Below, piece after piece: positions 61,805 through 64,000 of a stretch of 64,000 nt of DNA (position 1 is its first letter; each line of letters opens with the position of its first letter). The notes below the pieces were generated by a model. It was not told where the DNA came from, made no database searches, and saw only the letters and a program-made list of their open reading frames with translations. The translations under genes and the position numbers were made by a program. The stretch is from Rhodospirillaceae bacterium (GTDB lineage: Bacteria; Pseudomonadota; Alphaproteobacteria; Dongiales; Dongiaceae): NCBI GenBank assembly GCA_008012315.1, contig SSEL01000058.1, positions 1 through 64,000 of the forward strand. Direction: 5' to 3'.

Positions 61805-63301
61805 TCAGCCGCGCCAGAAGGTCGGACTGAACAAGACCAATACTGTGAGCAATTCCAGGCGACCAAGCAACATCGCACAAGCGAGCAGCCACTTGGCGCC
61901 ATCGGGCAAGCTGGCGAAATTGCCGGACGGCCCGACGATCGGCCCCAGACCATGGCCGACATTGCCGAGCGCCTGGGCGACCGAGGTGAAAGCCGTGATC
62001 AGGTCGACATTGAAGGCCGAGACGGCGATGCCGAGCATCGCGAAAGCCAGCAGATAGAAGGCAACGAAACTGATTACCGAACGCACGATTTCATCACTCA
62101 GGGGCCGGCCGTTATAGGTCGGCAGCAGCACGCGGTGGGGATGGACCAGCGATCGCAGTTGCCACTTTGCGAAGGCACCCAGGACACACAGCCGAAACAC
62201 TTTGATCGCACCGGCGGTCGACCCCGTACAGCCGCCGAGGAAAAACAGGATAAGCACGGCGGCGACGGGCAATGTGCCCCAGTTGGGGTAATTTTCCGCG
62301 ACATAGCCCGCTGTCGTGCCGATCGATACCACCACGAAAGCCGACGACCGCAGGGCGCCCAGGATGTCGCGTCCGTTATCGGCGATTTGCCAGAGCGTGA
62401 TCACCAGCGTGAACCCGACGATGTACAGGCAATACCAGCGTATCTGCTCGTCGCGAAGCAGGGGCTTGAATTTGCGATGCCACATCGCTTGCGCCATGAG
62501 GGTGAAGGTCAGGCCGCCGAGGAACATGAAGATTGTGCTGATCCATTCGACTGCGGGATTATTGAAATAGCCGATCGACGCATCCTTTGTGCTAAAGCCG
62601 CCCGTCGCCAGAATGCCCATGGCATGGCAGACTGAATCGAAAAGCGGCATGCCGGCGATCGTCAACAGGACGGCGCAAAGCAGCGTCAGCAGCGAATAGA
62701 CACTGAGAATCTCCATGGTGACTTCCGCCGCGCGCGGCCGGATCTTGTCCGACTTGTCGGAAAACTCCGCGCGAAAAAGCTGCATGCCGCCAACACGCAG
62801 TTCCGGCAGAATCATGACGCTGATGACGATGATGCCGATACCGCCGATCCAATGCAGCAGCGAGCGCCACAACAGCACGCCATGGCTTTCATGATCGAGA
62901 CCCACCATGACCGTGGCGCCGGTGGTGGTCAGCCCGGACATGGCCTCGAAGAAGCCATCGGTATAGCTCAGCCTGGCATCGCTCCAGGTCAATGGCAGGG
63001 CTGAAAAGGCACAGAAGATGATCCAGGTCAGGACCGTCAGCAGAAAACCTTCGCGCAGGCCGAACCGGTATTGATGCGATGTCCGGAAGGCGAGAAACAT
63101 CGCGCCGCCGATCGCCCCCGTCGCCAGGGCCGCCGCGCCGAAGGCCTGCCAGTTCTGCCCTTGGACGGTTCCGCCGGAAAGATAAGGCACCACGCCGTCG
63201 ATCATCAGCGGAATCAACATGATGGCGGCCAGGATCATCAGCAATTTGCCGATGCTGTAGCAGCACCAGCGCAGATCCGGCCAACTGATCACCGATGGCA
63301 T
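61805..63301 (-). CDS. TrkH-family potassium uptake protein
   Basis: A 498-residue potassium transporter subunit with repeated M1-P-M2 units. Filter-like segments are seen: SGLTTTGATVMVG (near residue 145), HAMGILATGGFSTKD (near 235), SIGTTAGYVAENYP (near 330) and AQALGNVGHGLGP (near 440). The family needs a cytoplasmic TrkA/KtrA-type subunit, which is not encoded here. Located between folE and argE, in the same direction. Confidence 0.92.
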   Translation of the reverse strand: MPSVISWPDLRWCCYSIGKLLMILAAIMLIPLMIDGVVPYLSGGTVQGQNWQAFGAAALATGAIGGAMFLAFRTSHQYRFGLREGFLLTVLTWIIFCAFSALPLTWSDARLSYTDGFFEAMSGLTTTGATVMVGLDHESHGVLLWRSLLHWIGGIGIIVISVMILPELRVGGMQLFRAEFSDKSDKIRPRAAEVTMEILSVYSLLTLLCAVLLTIAGMPLFDSVCHAMGILATGGFSTKDASIGYFNNPAVEWISTIFMFLGGLTFTLMAQAMWHRKFKPLLRDEQIRWYCLYIVGFTLVITLWQIADNGRDILGALRSSAFVVVSIGTTAGYVAENYPNWGTLPVAAVLILFFLGGCTGSTAGAIKVFRLCVLGAFAKWQLRSLVHPHRVLLPTYNGRPLSDEIVRSVISFVAFYLLAFAMLGIAVSAFNVDLITAFTSVAQALGNVGHGLGPIVGPSGNFASLPDGAKWLLACAMLLGRLELLTVLVLFSPTFWRG

Positions 63302-63356
63302 GATGCCTTCCCCGTCCTGTCACGTCCGGTGCGTCAGCAGCACGCCTTGGACCGCA

Positions 63357-63968
63357 TCATGAGCTGGATCCGATGGTCGAGGCCGGCAGGCCGATGATGG
63401 CCAGGAATTCACGGCGGGTCGACGGATCGGTACGGAAGGCGCCCAGCATGCGGCTGGTCACCATCGAGGTGCCCGGCTTATGCACGCCGCGCGTGGTCAT
63501 GCATTGATGGCTGGCATCGATCACCACGGCGACGCCGCGCGGCTGCAGCACGTCGTTCAGCGTGTTGGCGATCTGCGCCGTCATCTTTTCCTGGATCTGC
63601 AGGCGCTTCGCATAGACATCGAGCAGGCGCGCCAGCTTGCTGATGCCGACCACGCGACGACGCGGCAGGTAAGCGATATGGGCGCGGCCGATGATCGGCG
63701 CCATATGATGCTCGCAATGGCTCTCGAAGCGGATGTCGCGCAGCACGATCATCTCGTCATAGCCATCCGTCTCCTCGAAGGTGCGCTTCAGGATGCTGAC
63801 GGGATCGATCGAATAGCCCTTGAAGAATTCGCGGTAGGCCCGCGCCACCCGGTCGGGCGTGCCGCGCAAGCCTTCGCGGTCCGGATCATCGCCGGCCCAG
63901 CGGATCAGCGTGCGGATCGCTTCTTCGGCATCGGCCTGGGTCACTTTGACATCGGCCTTCTTCGTCAA
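63357..63968 (-). CDS. folE: GTP cyclohydrolase I
   Basis: A 203-residue enzyme that makes 7,8-dihydroneopterin triphosphate from GTP, the first step of folate (and queuosine) precursors. Zinc ligands are Cys and His in [11 protein letters not shown] and Cys in [32 protein letters not shown] and the C-terminal RREFLAII are conserved. The ATG at 63968 leaves only 32 bases to the window edge, so its promoter is largely outside. Confidence 0.96.
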   Translation of the reverse strand: MTKKADVKVTQADAEEAIRTLIRWAGDDPDREGLRGTPDRVARAYREFFKGYSIDPVSILKRTFEETDGYDEMIVLRDIRFESHCEHHMAPIIGRAHIAYLPRRRVVGISKLARLLDVYAKRLQIQEKMTAQIANTLNDVLQPRGVAVVIDASHQCMTTRGVHKPGTSMVTSRMLGAFRTDPSTRREFLAIIGLPASTIGSSS

Positions 63969-64000
63969 AGCGCCCTGTCTGGTGACGGTCAGGCTGGTAC

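Overview
The window looks like a chromosomal segment of a GC-rich alphaproteobacterium, most likely of the Rhodospirillales type. Evidence: a 1608-residue NAD-glutamate dehydrogenase, HspQ, DUF2336 proteins, a UbiH/COQ6-type hydroxylase, a MoxR/CoxE-like pair, and LexA sites of the alphaproteobacterial GTTC-N7-GTTC type. I see no phage, integrase, transposase or CRISPR array. Most long ORFs opposite real genes are shadows of high-GC codon use.

Layout. 1-9.5 kb: end of acs, a terminator, NAD-GDH, a small membrane protein overlapping a secreted trypsin-like protease, nhaA, a 29-residue membrane micropeptide under two LexA boxes, and hspQ. 9.7-16 kb: a MoxR ATPase/VWA pair, then a PAS histidine kinase flanked by two related DUF2336 proteins. 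16-22.5 kb: gntR-MFS-monooxygenase operon, a broken glutathione transferase, a low-affinity iron permease-like protein, a DUF763 gene with its own LexA box, and an O-methyltransferase. 22.5-32 kb: a stress/detoxification island: SDR, AraC regulator, AhpD-like protein, DUF417 membrane protein, CGNR regulator, Asp-nucleophile hydrolase, MDR reductase, a second SDR, an RclA-like flavin disulfide reductase and an EamA exporter. 32-38 kb: glucan debranching enzyme plus GT4 glycosyltransferase, and a GST-SDR pair divergent from a TetR gene.

38-48.7 kb is housekeeping: tRNA-Gly(GCC), prolyl-tRNA deacylase, thioredoxin-TPR/LonN/Trm112/DUF971 operon, Sel1 protein, HAD phosphatase, UbiH, RecX, two ABC-2 permeases, then an atypical response regulator (acceptor Asp replaced by Glu) with an Hpt-like partner. 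48.8-52.6 kb: argD-argF-hslO and a lipoprotein. 52.6-60.2 kb: a catabolic/uptake island with a two-subunit aconitase X (possibly a hydroxyproline dehydratase), a LuxR/NarL-type regulator, a PotABCD-type ABC importer whose binding-protein gene carries an in-frame amber codon, and an SDR. 60.6-64 kb: argE, trkH and folE on the minus strand.

The strongest candidates for something undescribed are two SOS-type loci: the 29-residue membrane peptide with two LexA boxes inside its promoter (same length as the SOS peptides SidA and TisB, no evident sequence identity claimed), and DUF763 with a LexA box at its predicted transcription start. A third is a roughly 137-bp repeat of three successive hairpins with imperfect terminal inverted repeats, present in two inverted copies 47 kb apart, with one U-G to C-G change that keeps a base pair.
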